Shown here: piece after piece, positions 16,742 through 27,334 of the stretch
How positions within the stretch are numbered: the first letter of the stretch is position 1
Layout of the letters: each line of letters opens with the position of its first letter
NCBI GenBank assembly: GCA_903924985.1
Contig: CAIYDT010000224.1
Coordinates: forward strand, 1 to 38,650
DNA length: 38,650 bases
From: an uncultured Acetobacteraceae bacterium
GTDB lineage: Bacteria; Pseudomonadota; Alphaproteobacteria; Acetobacterales; Acetobacteraceae
Direction of reading: 5' to 3'
The notes under the pieces: generated by a model
What the model was told of the DNA's origin: nothing
The model's database searches: none
Seen by the model: only the letters and a program-made list of their open reading frames with translations
Made by a program: the position numbers and the translations under genes

Positions 16742-17068
16742 TTGAGTACTGTTCTGCTGATCATCCACCTGTTCGTCACCCTGGCACTGATCGGGGTCGT
16801 CCTGATTCAGCGCAGCGAGGGCGGTGGGCTGGGCATCGGAACCTCCCAGGGCATGGGCTCGTTCATGTCCGGCCGCGGCACCGCCAACCTGCTGACCCGG
16901 ACCACGGCCATTCTGGCGGCCATCTTCATGCTGCTGTCATTGACCCTCGCGCTAATGAACCGCGGCGCCACGGGACCGCAGCGGTCGCTGCTCGATTCGG
17001 CGCCTGCGTCCAGTACCGCGCCCTCCGTGCCGCCGCCGCCCGCGAAGCCGGCCGTGCCGACCAACTGA
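16742..17068 (+). CDS. secG: Preprotein translocase subunit SecG
   Basis: The 108-residue inner-membrane protein has the SecG pattern. The first helix is VLLIIHLFVTLALIGVVLIQ, followed by RSEGGGLGIGTSQGMGSFMS, a loop rich in Gly, and a second helix TAILAAIFMLLSLTLALM. The tail is rich in Pro, Ala and Ser. SecG assists the SecYE channel during SecA-driven export. The start is TTG 16742 with the purine-rich GAGGGGA upstream; the family begins at this point. It is followed by pyrG after a 89-base gap containing a hairpin. In alphaproteobacteria secG usually follows tpiA; here an ISAs1 element takes that place. Confidence 0.93.
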   Translation: MSTVLLIIHLFVTLALIGVVLIQRSEGGGLGIGTSQGMGSFMSGRGTANLLTRTTAILAAIFMLLSLTLALMNRGATGPQRSLLDSAPASSTAPSVPPPPAKPAVPTN

Positions 17069-17106
17069 GCCGCGTCGTAAAGTTTTCATCCACCGCCGGA
17101 TAATAA

Positions 17107-18789
<1,683 letters not shown>

Positions 18790-18828
18790 GACTTATCGTC
18801 AAATAGGAAGGGGTTCTCCGAGGCGATC

Positions 18829-18847
18829 AAAAAAGGCCCCGACGGCC
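18829..18847 (-). terminator. Terminator hairpin for the DMT transporter gene
   Basis: On the minus strand GGCC, a five-base loop and GGCC are followed directly by TTTTTT (18834-18829). It lies about 78 bases after the stop of the transporter gene and is placed in the pyrG/transporter convergent gap. The stem is short, so strength is uncertain, but the T run makes it the clearest factor-independent signal in the window. Confidence 0.45.
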
Positions 18848-18924
18848 ACCAACTCTTTAGGGTCTATGCCCCATGTCATATCCACCCGGCATCCGTCGGC
18901 ATTTCCCGTAGGGGGGCAGGGTAG

Positions 18925-19851
18925 TCACCGCCCCTCCTCGGCCCGCCGCACCCTCTCCCGGTGTAAATTGTACAACCCAGCCCCTGCAACAATGCCCGCC
19001 CCGGCCAGAGTGCTCCAAGAAGGCGCCTCCCCAAACACAACAAACCCAGCCGCCCCGCCCCAGATCAGCATCGTATATTCATACGGCGCCAGAGCCGAAA
19101 CCGGCGCCAGCCCATACGCGAACGTAAACACGCAATGCGCCAACCCACTGGACACGCCCAAAAACGCCAGCGCCACCCATACCACCGGATCCCCCACCAA
19201 CCCCGGCGGGAACAACTCCAACAGCAACACCCCCGCCGCGGTGTGCGAGACCATCAGCCAGAACGCCTGGCACTCCGGCGTCTCGGTCAGCGACAGCTGC
19301 CGCGCCATGATGCGGGTTATGGCCATGGTCACGATGCCGGCCATGAGCAACGGCAGCGCCGGCGTCCACAAGTCTCCGCCGGGCCGCAGCATCACCAGCA
19401 CGCCGGAGAACCCCAGCAGCGTCGACAGCATCCGCCGCCAGCGGATTTTCTCCCCCAGCATGGGGATCGCCAGCAGAGTCATGATCAGCGGCGCGGTAAA
19501 CCCCAGCGCGTAGGTGTCGGCGAGCTTCATCTCCCGCCAGGACAAATACCAGGAAACCGAGGTGAACGACGACAGCGCCGCCCGCCACAGCACCATTTTC
19601 CAGCGCACTGGCCTGACTCGCCGCCAGCCGCCGACACTGCCTCGCGTGGCGGTCACCGCGAACACCGCCGCCGCGCCGAACACCCCGCGCCAGAGCATCG
19701 CCCAGGCCACGCCGGCGGCGAGCACTGCCCATTTGGCGGCGGCGTCTCCGATCGAGAGGACCATATAGGCTACCGCCACCAGCCCGATGGCGCGCACCGT
19801 GTCGGCGGCGTTGTCGGTCAGGACGCGCGGAATCGCCAGCGAACGTGTCAT
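18925..19851 (-). CDS. DMT-superfamily (EamA) inner-membrane transporter
   Basis: The 308-residue product has ten hydrophobic helices in two EamA repeats. The first has GDAAAKWAVLAAGVAWAMLWRG, and LSWREMKLADTYALGFTAPL with AIPMLGEKIRWRR closes it. The second includes LAFLGVSSGLAHCVFTFAYG and VFGEAPSWSTLAGAGIVAGA. Such proteins usually export metabolites such as amino acids or nucleosides; the cargo here is unknown. ATG 19851 gives MTRSLAIPRVLTDN; the longer frame to 20061 overlaps the divergent methyltransferase gene and is unrelated. A terminator with a T run follows. Confidence 0.88.
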   Translation of the reverse strand: MTRSLAIPRVLTDNAADTVRAIGLVAVAYMVLSIGDAAAKWAVLAAGVAWAMLWRGVFGAAAVFAVTATRGSVGGWRRVRPVRWKMVLWRAALSSFTSVSWYLSWREMKLADTYALGFTAPLIMTLLAIPMLGEKIRWRRMLSTLLGFSGVLVMLRPGGDLWTPALPLLMAGIVTMAITRIMARQLSLTETPECQAFWLMVSHTAAGVLLLELFPPGLVGDPVVWVALAFLGVSSGLAHCVFTFAYGLAPVSALAPYEYTMLIWGGAAGFVVFGEAPSWSTLAGAGIVAGAGLYNLHRERVRRAEEGR

Positions 19852-19930
19852 CCCCCTCCCTTGCGGCGAATTTCTCTCCGGGGCAATCACCGTGGATGGA
19901 CTGCCAGCTCTCAATCGCCATGACGTGTTA

Positions 19931-20644
19931 ATGGAACCAGCCGAATACGCGCTGATGGACGCCGCAGAGGACCGGATGTGGTGGTATCGCGCCCTCCACG
20001 CCCGTCTGCTCGGCTCGCTAACAAACGTAAGGGGCAGTGTCCTGGACGCCGGCTGCGGCACTGGCGGGTTCCTGGCCTACCTGAGAACCCACCGATCGGA
20101 CCTGCGAACCACCGGCATCGAATGGGCCGCGCAAGCCGCGCTCAGAGCGCACACGAAGTCGCAAGCGCCCATCGCAAGGGGCAGCGTCAACAGCATCCCC
20201 TTCGCCGACAACGCCTTCGACGCCACAGTCTCGGCCGACGTCCTGTGCCACGGCGCGGTCGACCCAACGCAGGCGCTCGAAGAACTGAAAAGAACCCTGA
20301 AACCCGGCGGCATCCTCATCATCAACATGCCCGCCTACACCTGGATGCTGTCCGCCCATGACCGCCGTGTGCACAATGTGCGCCGCCAGACCGCCACCCA
20401 AACCGCCGAAATGCTGCGACAAGCCGGCTTCACCCGCATCCGCACCCACTACTGGAACAGCCTCCTGCTCCCCCTCATGATCCTCCAGCGCAAACTTCTG
20501 GCTCGGGGCGAGGCAACCTCCGACGTTGCCCCGTTTCCGCCATGGCTCGATGCCATTTTGCATGCCACAACGGACATCGAACGGCACCTGCCCTTCGTAC
20601 TGCCCTTCGGCGGGTCGGTGCTGGCGATCGCGGAGAAACCATGA
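19931..20644 (+). CDS. Class I SAM-dependent methyltransferase
   Basis: The 237-residue product binds S-adenosylmethionine with motif I VLDAGCGTGGFLAYL near residues 38-52. The later blocks are NSIPFADNAFDATVSADVL and ELKRTLKPGGILIINMPAY, which fit the UbiE/Methyltransf_11 pattern. The target is unknown. It is the first of three overlapping genes (ATGA overlap with the GT2 gene), so a modified lipid-linked sugar is a reasonable guess. ATG 19931 starts the conserved region; the upstream frame overlaps the divergent transporter gene. Confidence 0.87.
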   Translation: MEPAEYALMDAAEDRMWWYRALHARLLGSLTNVRGSVLDAGCGTGGFLAYLRTHRSDLRTTGIEWAAQAALRAHTKSQAPIARGSVNSIPFADNAFDATVSADVLCHGAVDPTQALEELKRTLKPGGILIINMPAYTWMLSAHDRRVHNVRRQTATQTAEMLRQAGFTRIRTHYWNSLLLPLMILQRKLLARGEATSDVAPFPPWLDAILHATTDIERHLPFVLPFGGSVLAIAEKP

Positions 20645-21612
20645 CCACCATGCCAGGCCTGACCCCCATTGGCTTAACGATCGTCATCCCCGTCTACCGG
20701 GGCGCCAACACCATCGGTCAGGTGGTCGCGGAACTATCTGCGCTGAAGCCCGAGGGTGGCCTGGAAATCATCCTGGTCAACGACGGCAGTCCCGACAATT
20801 CCGGCGACGTCTGCCGGTCCCTGCTGCCCAACGCCACCGTGCCCATCACCTACATCGAGCACGCCCGCAACTACGGGGAGCACAACGCGGTGATGACGGG
20901 CCTCAGAAAAGCCCGGGGCAATTATGTCATCACCATGGACGACGACCTGCAAAACCCGCCGGAGGAGGTCATTCACCTGTATGACCACGCCAGAAAAGGC
21001 GGCTGGGACGTGGTCTACACCCGCTACGCCATCAAGCAGCACGCCGCCTGGCGCAACCTGGGCAGCCGCTTCGCCAACGCGGTCGCCGATCGGCTGCTGG
21101 ACAAGCCTAGAGGCCTTTACCTGAGTTCTTTCCGCTGCATGGCACGTCTCGTGGTGGAGTCCGTCACTCGCTACACCGGCCCCTACCCCTACGTGGATGG
21201 CCTCATCATGGAAGTCACGCAGCGCATCGACAGCATTGAGGTGCGGCATTTGCCACGCGCCGAGGGGCGGTCCAACTACACCCTGACCCGTTTGGTTCGC
21301 CTGTGGCTGAACCTCGCCACCAGCTTCTCCCTCGCCCCACTGCGTGTGGCCATATTCCTGGGTATCGGCATGTCCGTGCTAGGCGCGGTTGGTGCCTCCG
21401 CGACCATCGCCGAGGCCCTGATCACCAGAGCCACCCCCTCCGGCTATGCCTCCACCATGGTGGTGATCCTGCTGGTGGGCGGGGTGCAGTCCATGATCCT
21501 GGGCGTCCTGGGGGAGTATGTCGGCCGCACCTTCCTGTCGGCCAACGGCAAACCGCAGGGCACGGTGCGCTCGATCTCCCGCAATCGCGCCGCCGAGGAG
21601 GGCGCGCTGTGA
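20641..21612 (+). CDS. GT2 glycosyltransferase, polyprenyl-phosphate sugar synthase type
   Basis: The 323-residue enzyme has the GT-A fold of DPM1/ArnC-like transferases. TIVIPVYRGANTI starts the fold, VNDGSPDNS binds the nucleotide, and MDDDLQNPPEE is the metal-binding motif with its Gln typical of this group. RSNYTLTRLVRLWLN marks the interface helix. Two hydrophobic helices near residues 225-300 anchor it in the membrane (FLGIGMSVLGAVGAS and VILLVGGVQSMILGVLGEYVG). It should transfer a sugar from a nucleotide donor to undecaprenyl phosphate on the inner face. The gene overlaps both neighbours (ATGA and GTGA), a strong sign of one operon. The sugar is unknown. Confidence 0.9.
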   Translation: MTTMPGLTPIGLTIVIPVYRGANTIGQVVAELSALKPEGGLEIILVNDGSPDNSGDVCRSLLPNATVPITYIEHARNYGEHNAVMTGLRKARGNYVITMDDDLQNPPEEVIHLYDHARKGGWDVVYTRYAIKQHAAWRNLGSRFANAVADRLLDKPRGLYLSSFRCMARLVVESVTRYTGPYPYVDGLIMEVTQRIDSIEVRHLPRAEGRSNYTLTRLVRLWLNLATSFSLAPLRVAIFLGIGMSVLGAVGASATIAEALITRATPSGYASTMVVILLVGGVQSMILGVLGEYVGRTFLSANGKPQGTVRSISRNRAAEEGAL

Positions 21613-21941
21613 GCGCCTATTGGGCCGTGCTGGCGCTGGCCATCGCCACTAGTATGGGTGGCCAAACCCTGCTGAAAGCCGGAGCCGGCGCGCCCGACTT
21701 CCTGGCACAACTTCTGGATTACCGCACCATCATCGGCCTGTGCGTCTACGGCGGCTCGGCGATCCTCTACATCATCGCCCTGCGCCGAATCCCCATGTCT
21801 GTCGCCCTGCCGTGTACCGCGATCTCCTACGTCGCCGCCATGCTGATCGGGCACTACGCGTTCGGCGAGCCCATCGGTCCGATGCACCTGGGCGCGATGG
21901 TTCTGATCTGCGCCGGCGTGGTGCTGCTGGCCGCCGCGTGA
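21609..21941 (+). CDS. Small EamA/SMR-like membrane protein, ArnE/ArnF-type flippase subunit
   Basis: The 110-residue product has four hydrophobic helices: AYWAVLALAIATSMGGQTLL, LCVYGGSAILYIIAL, VALPCTAISYVAAMLIGH and MHLGAMVLICAGVVLLAA. The GQTLLKAG block and FGEPIG near residue 83 are typical of ArnE/ArnF and related members of the SMR branch. In that system the proteins flip the undecaprenyl-phosphate sugar made by the preceding GT2 enzyme. The start is GTG 21609, overlapping the GT2 stop. Only one subunit is present, so a homodimer or an unlinked partner is implied. Confidence 0.8.
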   Translation: MSAYWAVLALAIATSMGGQTLLKAGAGAPDFLAQLLDYRTIIGLCVYGGSAILYIIALRRIPMSVALPCTAISYVAAMLIGHYAFGEPIGPMHLGAMVLICAGVVLLAAA

Positions 21942-21948
21942 ACGCTCG

Positions 21949-21976
21949 TTGACACGGCCTCCCCCCCTCCGATAGC
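21949..21976 (+). promoter_or_regulatory. Candidate promoter of the dpp-type operon
   Basis: TTGACA (21949-21954) is followed by a 16-base spacer and GATAGC (21971-21976). The predicted start would be about 50 bases before the first ATPase gene. The -35 box is perfect, the -10 box partial. Confidence 0.4.
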
Positions 21977-22033
21977 AAGGCGCCCACAGGGCCACTTAAG
22001 GCTTCGCACACAAATATTCAGGAGGAGACTACA

Positions 22034-23029
22034 CTGGCACTCCTCGACATCCGCGATCTGCACACCGAATTTCGGACCGGTGCGGGCATCGTGCGGGCTG
22101 TCGACGGGATTAGCTACACCGTGAACGCCGGGGAGACGGTTGCGATCGTCGGCGAAAGCGGCTCAGGCAAATCCGTCGGCGCCATGTCCGTTCTGCGCCT
22201 GATCCCCGACCCGCCGGGACGCATCACCGCGGGGCAGGTGCTGTTCGATGGCCGCGATCTGCTGAAGCTGTCCGAGGAGGAGATGCGCCAGCTCCGCGGC
22301 AGCCAGATCGGCATGATCTTTCAGGAGCCGATGACGTCTCTGAACCCCGTGCTGACCATCGGCCGGCAAATCACCGAAACGCTGGAGCAGCACCGCGGTG
22401 CCACCCCGGCCGAGGCCCGAGGCCGGGCGCTGGAACTGCTCGGCCTGGTGGGCATCGCCGACGCCGCCCGGCGCCTGAAGCAATATCCCCACCAGTTGTC
22501 CGGCGGCATGCGCCAGCGCGTAATGATTGCCATCGCGCTGGCCTGCGACCCCAAGCTGATCATCGCCGACGAACCGACCACCGCCCTCGACGTCACCATC
22601 CAGGCCCAAATCCTGGAACTGATGAAAGAACTGACGCAGCGGCTGAACATCGCGCTGATCGTGATTACCCATAACCTGGGCGTGGTCGCACGCTACGCCA
22701 CAAGGGTGAACGTCATGTATGCCGGTCGCATCGTGGAATCCGGTGCCGCCGCCGCGATCTATCACAACCCGCGCCACCCCTACACGATCGCCCTGTTGCG
22801 TTCGGTGCCGCGATTGGACCGCCCGAGGCAGGCTCGATTGGAACCCGTTGAGGGCCAGCCCCCCGACCTGACACAACTTGATGCCGGCTGCGCCTTCCGT
22901 CCCCGCTGCCGCTTCGCCATCGGCGCTTGTGCCACCGCCCGTCCGTCTTTGACCCTCGCCAGCGAGGAAGGCCATTTCGCCGCCTGCTTCCGCAGTGCCG
23001 ACCTGACCAAAACGGACCAAGCCGCATGA
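22034..23029 (+). CDS. Dipeptide/oligopeptide ABC transporter ATPase DppD, CTG start
   Basis: A 331-residue cytoplasmic ATPase with Walker A GESGSGKS (about residues 44-51), signature LSGGMRQRV and Walker [14 protein letters not shown] Cys-containing tail [17 protein letters not shown] is of the type seen in DppD/OppD (C-terminal oligo_HPY zone). The conserved N terminus [17 protein letters not shown] begins at a CTG (22034) and not at ATG. A strong AGGAGGAG site (22020-22027) lies six bases before it, and no ATG, GTG or TTG is in frame between that site and GTG 22091, which would cut off the first strand. I therefore prefer CTG. The gene heads the operon D-F-A-A-A-B-C. Confidence 0.9.
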   Translation: MALLDIRDLHTEFRTGAGIVRAVDGISYTVNAGETVAIVGESGSGKSVGAMSVLRLIPDPPGRITAGQVLFDGRDLLKLSEEEMRQLRGSQIGMIFQEPMTSLNPVLTIGRQITETLEQHRGATPAEARGRALELLGLVGIADAARRLKQYPHQLSGGMRQRVMIAIALACDPKLIIADEPTTALDVTIQAQILELMKELTQRLNIALIVITHNLGVVARYATRVNVMYAGRIVESGAAAAIYHNPRHPYTIALLRSVPRLDRPRQARLEPVEGQPPDLTQLDAGCAFRPRCRFAIGACATARPSLTLASEEGHFAACFRSADLTKTDQAA

Positions 23030-24003
23030 CCGCGCCCTTACTGGAAGTCAAAGGCCTGCGCATGCACTTCCCCATCACCGAGGGGATCGTCCGGCGCCAT
23101 AAGGTCGGCGAGGTGAAGGCGGTGGACGGCATCAGTTTTACCGTGCAGCGCGGCGAGACCCTCGGCCTGGTGGGCGAGAGCGGCTGCGGTAAAACCACCA
23201 CCGGCCGCTGCATCCTGCGGCTGGAAAAACCCACCGCTGGCGAAATCATCTACGATGGGGTGGATATTGCCAGCCTCAGTCAGAAAGACCTGATAAAACT
23301 GCGGCAGAAAATCCAGGTCATTTTTCAGGACCCGTTCAGTTCCCTGAACCCGCGCATGAAAGTCGGCCAGATCATCGCCGAACCCATGTATGTGCACGCT
23401 ATCGAGCCCGACGCCGGCAAGCGGGAGGCTCGGGTTCGCGAACTGCTGACCGTCTGCGGCCTGAACGCCCGCTTCGCCGATCGCTACCCGCACGAAATGT
23501 CCGGCGGCCAGCGCCAGCGCGTCGGCATTGCCCGTGCTTTGGCGATGAATCCCGAATTCATCGTCTGCGATGAGCCGGTTTCCGCTTTGGATGTGTCCAT
23601 CCAGGCGCAGGTGATCAACCTGCTAGAAGATCTGCGCGAGAAATTCGGCCTGACCTATTTGTTCATCGCGCACGATCTGTCGGTGGTGCGGCATCTGTGC
23701 CAGCGCGTGGCGGTGATGTACCTCGGGCGCATCGTGGAACTCGCCGACAGCGATGAGCTGTTCGACAATCCCCAGCACCCCTATACCAAGGCGCTGCTGG
23801 CCGCCGTGCCGGTGCCCGATCCGCTTGTGGAACAAGACCGCGTTTTCCGCCCCGTGCAGGGGGAAGTTCCAAGCCCGATCAACCCGCCGTCTGGCTGCGT
23901 GTTCCATCCACGCTGCTCGATCGCAGTCGATAGTTGCCGCCAGGATCGGCCAGAATCCCGGGAAATCCGGCCTGGACACTTCGTTGCCTGTACCCAGATG
24001 TGA
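23026..24003 (+). CDS. Dipeptide/oligopeptide ABC transporter ATPase DppF
   Basis: A 325-residue partner ATPase. Walker A is GESGCGKTT, signature [15 protein letters not shown], Walker [15 protein letters not shown]. It ends with the oligo_HPY-type zone [20 protein letters not shown], whose cysteines may bind a metal cluster in this subfamily. ATG 23026 overlaps the dppD stop (ATGA), so the two are coupled and probably act as a heterodimer on the DppB/DppC channel. The longer frame (22927) runs through dppD and is not used. Confidence 0.93.
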   Translation: MTAPLLEVKGLRMHFPITEGIVRRHKVGEVKAVDGISFTVQRGETLGLVGESGCGKTTTGRCILRLEKPTAGEIIYDGVDIASLSQKDLIKLRQKIQVIFQDPFSSLNPRMKVGQIIAEPMYVHAIEPDAGKREARVRELLTVCGLNARFADRYPHEMSGGQRQRVGIARALAMNPEFIVCDEPVSALDVSIQAQVINLLEDLREKFGLTYLFIAHDLSVVRHLCQRVAVMYLGRIVELADSDELFDNPQHPYTKALLAAVPVPDPLVEQDRVFRPVQGEVPSPINPPSGCVFHPRCSIAVDSCRQDRPESREIRPGHFVACTQM

Positions 24004-24014
24004 AGGAGTTTTTC

Positions 24015-25610
24015 ATGACGTTCCGGTCCGGCCTGTTGGCTTTGGCATTATCGGCGGCGGCGCTGCCAGCCTGGGCGGAGGAAACACCCAAGCGCGGCGG
24101 CACCTTCACGTACATGATCCCCGCCGACGCACCGCCCACCCTGGATGCGCACCGGGAGACGACCTACGCCACGGTGCATGCCACGGCGCCGTTCTACAGC
24201 GTGCTGATTCGCATCAATCCGATGAACCCGTCCTCCCCCGACGATTTTGTGTGCGATTTGTGTACGGAGATTCCCAAGCCCACAGATGACGGCAAAACCT
24301 GGACTTTTAAGATTCGTGATGGCGTGAAATGGCATGATGGATCGCCGCTTACCGCAGCCGATGTCGCCAAAAGCTGGCAGGAACTGGTACATCCCGATCC
24401 CGGCATCCTCAGCGCCCGCCAGCCCTATTTCGTGATGGTCGATTCCGTAAATGCGCCTGACGCCAGCACCGTCGTCTTCAAGCTGAAGTTTGCCACCTCC
24501 GCCTTCCTCCCAGCGCTCGGCGATCCCTTCGCGTATATCTACAAGAAGGAAATTATGGAACGCGACCCGCATTGGTTCGAGAAGAACGTGATGGGCTCCG
24601 GCCCCTTTAAATTCTCCGATTATCAGATCGGGCAATCCATCAGCGGTGTGCGCAATCCGGATTACTACCGGAAGGAGCTTCCCTATCTCGATGGATTCAC
24701 CGGCATTTTCGCACCCAAGCAGGCCGTGGAAATCGACGCCATCCGCGCCGACCGCGCCGCCATGGAGTTTCGCGGCATGCCGCCCTCCGCTCGGGATCAA
24801 CTGGTCAAGGAGCTTGGCGACAAGATCGTCGTGCAAACCGGCGACTGGAACTGCGTGAATATGATCACGGCCAACCACAAGAAGAAGCCGTTCGACGATG
24901 TACGGGTGCGCCGGGCGCTTATGCTGGCGATCGACCAGTGGCACGGCGCGGCCGGCCTGTCGCGTATCGCCAACGTGCATACGGTGGGCGGCATCGTTTA
25001 CCCCGGCTCCCCGATGGCGGCGACGAAAGAGGAACTGCAAAAGATCGCCGGGTATTGGCCCGACATCGAGAAATCCCGCGCCGAGGCCCGCCGTTTGCTG
25101 AAGGAAGCGGGGGCCGAGGGCCTGACATTCGAATTGATGAACCGCAACGTAGACCAGCCCTACAAGCTTATCGCCACCTGGGTGATCGATGAATGGAGCA
25201 AGGTCGGGCTGAAGGTCACGCAGAAGGTGTTGCCGACCGGCCCGTTCTATGACGGATTGCGAACTAATGCCTTCGACGTCACGGTGGATTTCAACTGCCA
25301 GGGGTTGGTCAATCCCGCGATGGATGTCGGCAAACTGCTGCCGCACTCGGTGTACTCCGAGAATTACGGCAATTACGACGACCAGAAGGACATCGACCTG
25401 TACCAGGCGATGCTGCACGAGACCGATCCGGCGAAGCAGCGTGTGGCGATGCGGGAATACGAAACCTACGTGCTGGATACCCAGGCTCACACCATCATGA
25501 TGCCGTGGTGGGAACGGATCGTGCCGATGCGGTCTTACGTGAAGGGATGGAAGATCAGCCCCAGCCATTATGTGAACCAGGATTTGGCGACGATTTGGCT
25601 GGATAAATAG
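24015..25610 (+). CDS. ABC substrate-binding protein, dipeptide/oligopeptide type, first of three paralogues
   Basis: The 531-residue product is a periplasmic binding protein of the SBP_bac_5 family. The signal peptide MTFRSGLLALALSAAALPAWA ends near residue 21. The mature part begins EETPKRGGTFTYMIPADAP. The family block WTFKIRDGVKWHDGSPLTAADV is present, as is KPFDDVRVRRALMLAIDQ later. Unusual for the family are four cysteines shared by all three paralogues: Cys80 and Cys83 in FVCDLCTE, one in GDWNCVN, and one in FNCQGLVNP. They could form two disulfides in the periplasm. ATG 24015 follows dppF by eleven bases with AAGGAG upstream. The natural ligand is unknown. Confidence 0.92.
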   Translation: MTFRSGLLALALSAAALPAWAEETPKRGGTFTYMIPADAPPTLDAHRETTYATVHATAPFYSVLIRINPMNPSSPDDFVCDLCTEIPKPTDDGKTWTFKIRDGVKWHDGSPLTAADVAKSWQELVHPDPGILSARQPYFVMVDSVNAPDASTVVFKLKFATSAFLPALGDPFAYIYKKEIMERDPHWFEKNVMGSGPFKFSDYQIGQSISGVRNPDYYRKELPYLDGFTGIFAPKQAVEIDAIRADRAAMEFRGMPPSARDQLVKELGDKIVVQTGDWNCVNMITANHKKKPFDDVRVRRALMLAIDQWHGAAGLSRIANVHTVGGIVYPGSPMAATKEELQKIAGYWPDIEKSRAEARRLLKEAGAEGLTFELMNRNVDQPYKLIATWVIDEWSKVGLKVTQKVLPTGPFYDGLRTNAFDVTVDFNCQGLVNPAMDVGKLLPHSVYSENYGNYDDQKDIDLYQAMLHETDPAKQRVAMREYETYVLDTQAHTIMMPWWERIVPMRSYVKGWKISPSHYVNQDLATIWLDK

Positions 25611-25629
25611 ACATCTCCTCACCGTCATG

Positions 25630-25689
25630 GTCAGGCCTGACCCGACCACCTCCGGCGGTATGTGGGATTGTTTCAAGTGGTGGTCGGGT
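25630..25689 (+). repeat. Inverted-repeat structure between the first and second binding-protein genes
   Basis: Two features overlap here. GTCAGGCCTGAC (25630-25641) is a perfect 12-bp palindrome. ACCCGACCACC (25640-25650) pairs perfectly with 25679-25689, giving an 11-bp stem over a 28-base loop. The pattern resembles the REP-like intergenic elements of alphaproteobacteria. In RNA it could protect or attenuate the downstream message and so set the ratio between binding proteins. No T tract follows. Confidence 0.5.
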
Positions 25690-25729
25690 TAAGCCCAACC
25701 ATAACACGAGGAAGATAGGAAAAACGTCC

Positions 25730-27316
25730 ATGCGCCGCCTAGTCACCGCCCTGCTGTTGGCATTCACCGTCCCCGCCCTCGCGGCGGAGACGCCGAAGCG
25801 GGGTGGTATCCTCACCTACATGATCCCCGCTGACGCGCCGCCGAGCTTCGACGGCCACCGTGAGGTCACCTTCGCCACGGTGCACTCGGTCGCCCCATTC
25901 TACAGCGTGCTGATCCGCATCAATCCGGAGAACCCGTCCTCGGCCGACGATTTCGTGTGCGATCTGTGCACCGAAATGCCGAAGCCCACCGATGACGGCA
26001 AGATCTGGACGTTCAAGATTCGCGACGATGTGAAATGGCATGATGGCGCCCCTCTGACCGCCGCCGACGTGGCCGCCAGCTGGAACGCCATTGTCTATCC
26101 CGCGCCGGGCGTGCTGAGCGCGCGTGCCAGTATTTACTCGATGGTCGATACCATCACCGCGCCCAATGCCAACACCGTGGTGTTCAAGCTGAAATTCGCC
26201 ACCAGCGCGTTCCTGCCCGCGCTCGCGGACGCCTATGCGTTCATTTACAAGTCCGAGACGCTCGCGAAGGACCCGCATTGGTACGAGAAGAATATCCTTG
26301 GCTCCGGCCCGTTCAAGTTCAAGGCCTTCGAACTCGGCCAATCCATCGCCGGTGATCGCAACCCGGATTATTACCATAAGGGCCTGCCCTACCTGGACGG
26401 CTTCGTCGGCATCTACGCACCCAAGGAATCCACGCGGGTGGAGGCTATACGTGGTGATCGCGCGGCGCTCGAATTCCGCGGCATGCCGCCTTCGGCCGTC
26501 GAGCAATTGCAAAAAAGCCTGGGCGATAAGATCGAGGTGCAAACCAGCGATTGGAACTGTGTCGACAACCTGACCATCAACCACAGCAAGAAGCCGTTCG
26601 ACGACGTGCGGGTCCGCCGCGCGCTTGCCCTGGCAATCGACCAGTGGCGCGGGGCACCTGCGTTGGCCAAGGTCGCCACACTGCGCACGGTCGGCGGCAT
26701 CGTGTTCCCCGGCTCCCCCTTGGCCGCCACCAAGGAAGAACTGCAGCAGATTCCCGGCTTCTGGCCCGACATCGAGAAATCCCGCGCCGAGGCCAAACGC
26801 CTGCTGAAGGAAGCCGGCGCGGAGGGCCTCAGCTTCGAACTGCTCAGCCGCAACGTCGACCAACCCTACAAATATCTGGCGACCTGGGCGATCGATGAGT
26901 GGACGAAGATCGGCCTGCACGTCACACAGAAGGTCGTGCCCACCGGCCCCTGGTTCGACGCGATGCGCGGCGGCACGTTCGAGGTTGTGTCGGAATCCGC
27001 CTGCCAGAGCGTGATCAACCCGCTGCTGGACGTGCAGAAATTCCTACCCTCCGACGTGTCGCCGCAGAATTACAACCAGTATAAAGACCCCGTACAGGTC
27101 GCGATGTACGAGAAGATGCTGCACGAAACCGACTCGGCGAAGCAGCGCACCCTGATGCGGGCATTCGAGACCTACACGCTGGATACCCAGGCTCATACGC
27201 TGATGATATTGTGGTGGTACAGGATTGTGCCGCACCGTTCCTACGTGAAGGGGTGGAAGATCAGTCCGAGCCACTTCCTCAACCAGGATCTGGCAACGAT
27301 CTGGCTGGATAAATAA
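25730..27316 (+). CDS. ABC substrate-binding protein, dipeptide/oligopeptide type, second paralogue
   Basis: A 528-residue protein with signal peptide MRRLVTALLLAFTVPALA, then AETPKRGGILTYMIPADAP. It runs in parallel with the first protein: DFVCDLCTEMPKPTDDGK (Cys77 and Cys80), the WNCVD and SACQSVINP cysteines, WTFKIRDDVKWHDGAPLTAAD and the closing YVKGWKISPSHFLNQDLATIWLDK. The gap of 119 bases to the first gene holds an inverted repeat. GAGGAAGATAGGAAA precedes ATG 25730. The gene is intact and in frame, so it has not decayed after duplication. Confidence 0.92.
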   Translation: MRRLVTALLLAFTVPALAAETPKRGGILTYMIPADAPPSFDGHREVTFATVHSVAPFYSVLIRINPENPSSADDFVCDLCTEMPKPTDDGKIWTFKIRDDVKWHDGAPLTAADVAASWNAIVYPAPGVLSARASIYSMVDTITAPNANTVVFKLKFATSAFLPALADAYAFIYKSETLAKDPHWYEKNILGSGPFKFKAFELGQSIAGDRNPDYYHKGLPYLDGFVGIYAPKESTRVEAIRGDRAALEFRGMPPSAVEQLQKSLGDKIEVQTSDWNCVDNLTINHSKKPFDDVRVRRALALAIDQWRGAPALAKVATLRTVGGIVFPGSPLAATKEELQQIPGFWPDIEKSRAEAKRLLKEAGAEGLSFELLSRNVDQPYKYLATWAIDEWTKIGLHVTQKVVPTGPWFDAMRGGTFEVVSESACQSVINPLLDVQKFLPSDVSPQNYNQYKDPVQVAMYEKMLHETDSAKQRTLMRAFETYTLDTQAHTLMILWWYRIVPHRSYVKGWKISPSHFLNQDLATIWLDK

Positions 27317-27334
27317 CAACGGGAGGTCGAGAAA

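Noticed and set aside
24048..25676. A long minus-strand frame opposite the first binding-protein gene, with similar ones at 25739-26920 and 27791-28981
   Set aside because: All three are His/Gly-rich shadows of the GC-biased third positions of the binding-protein genes.
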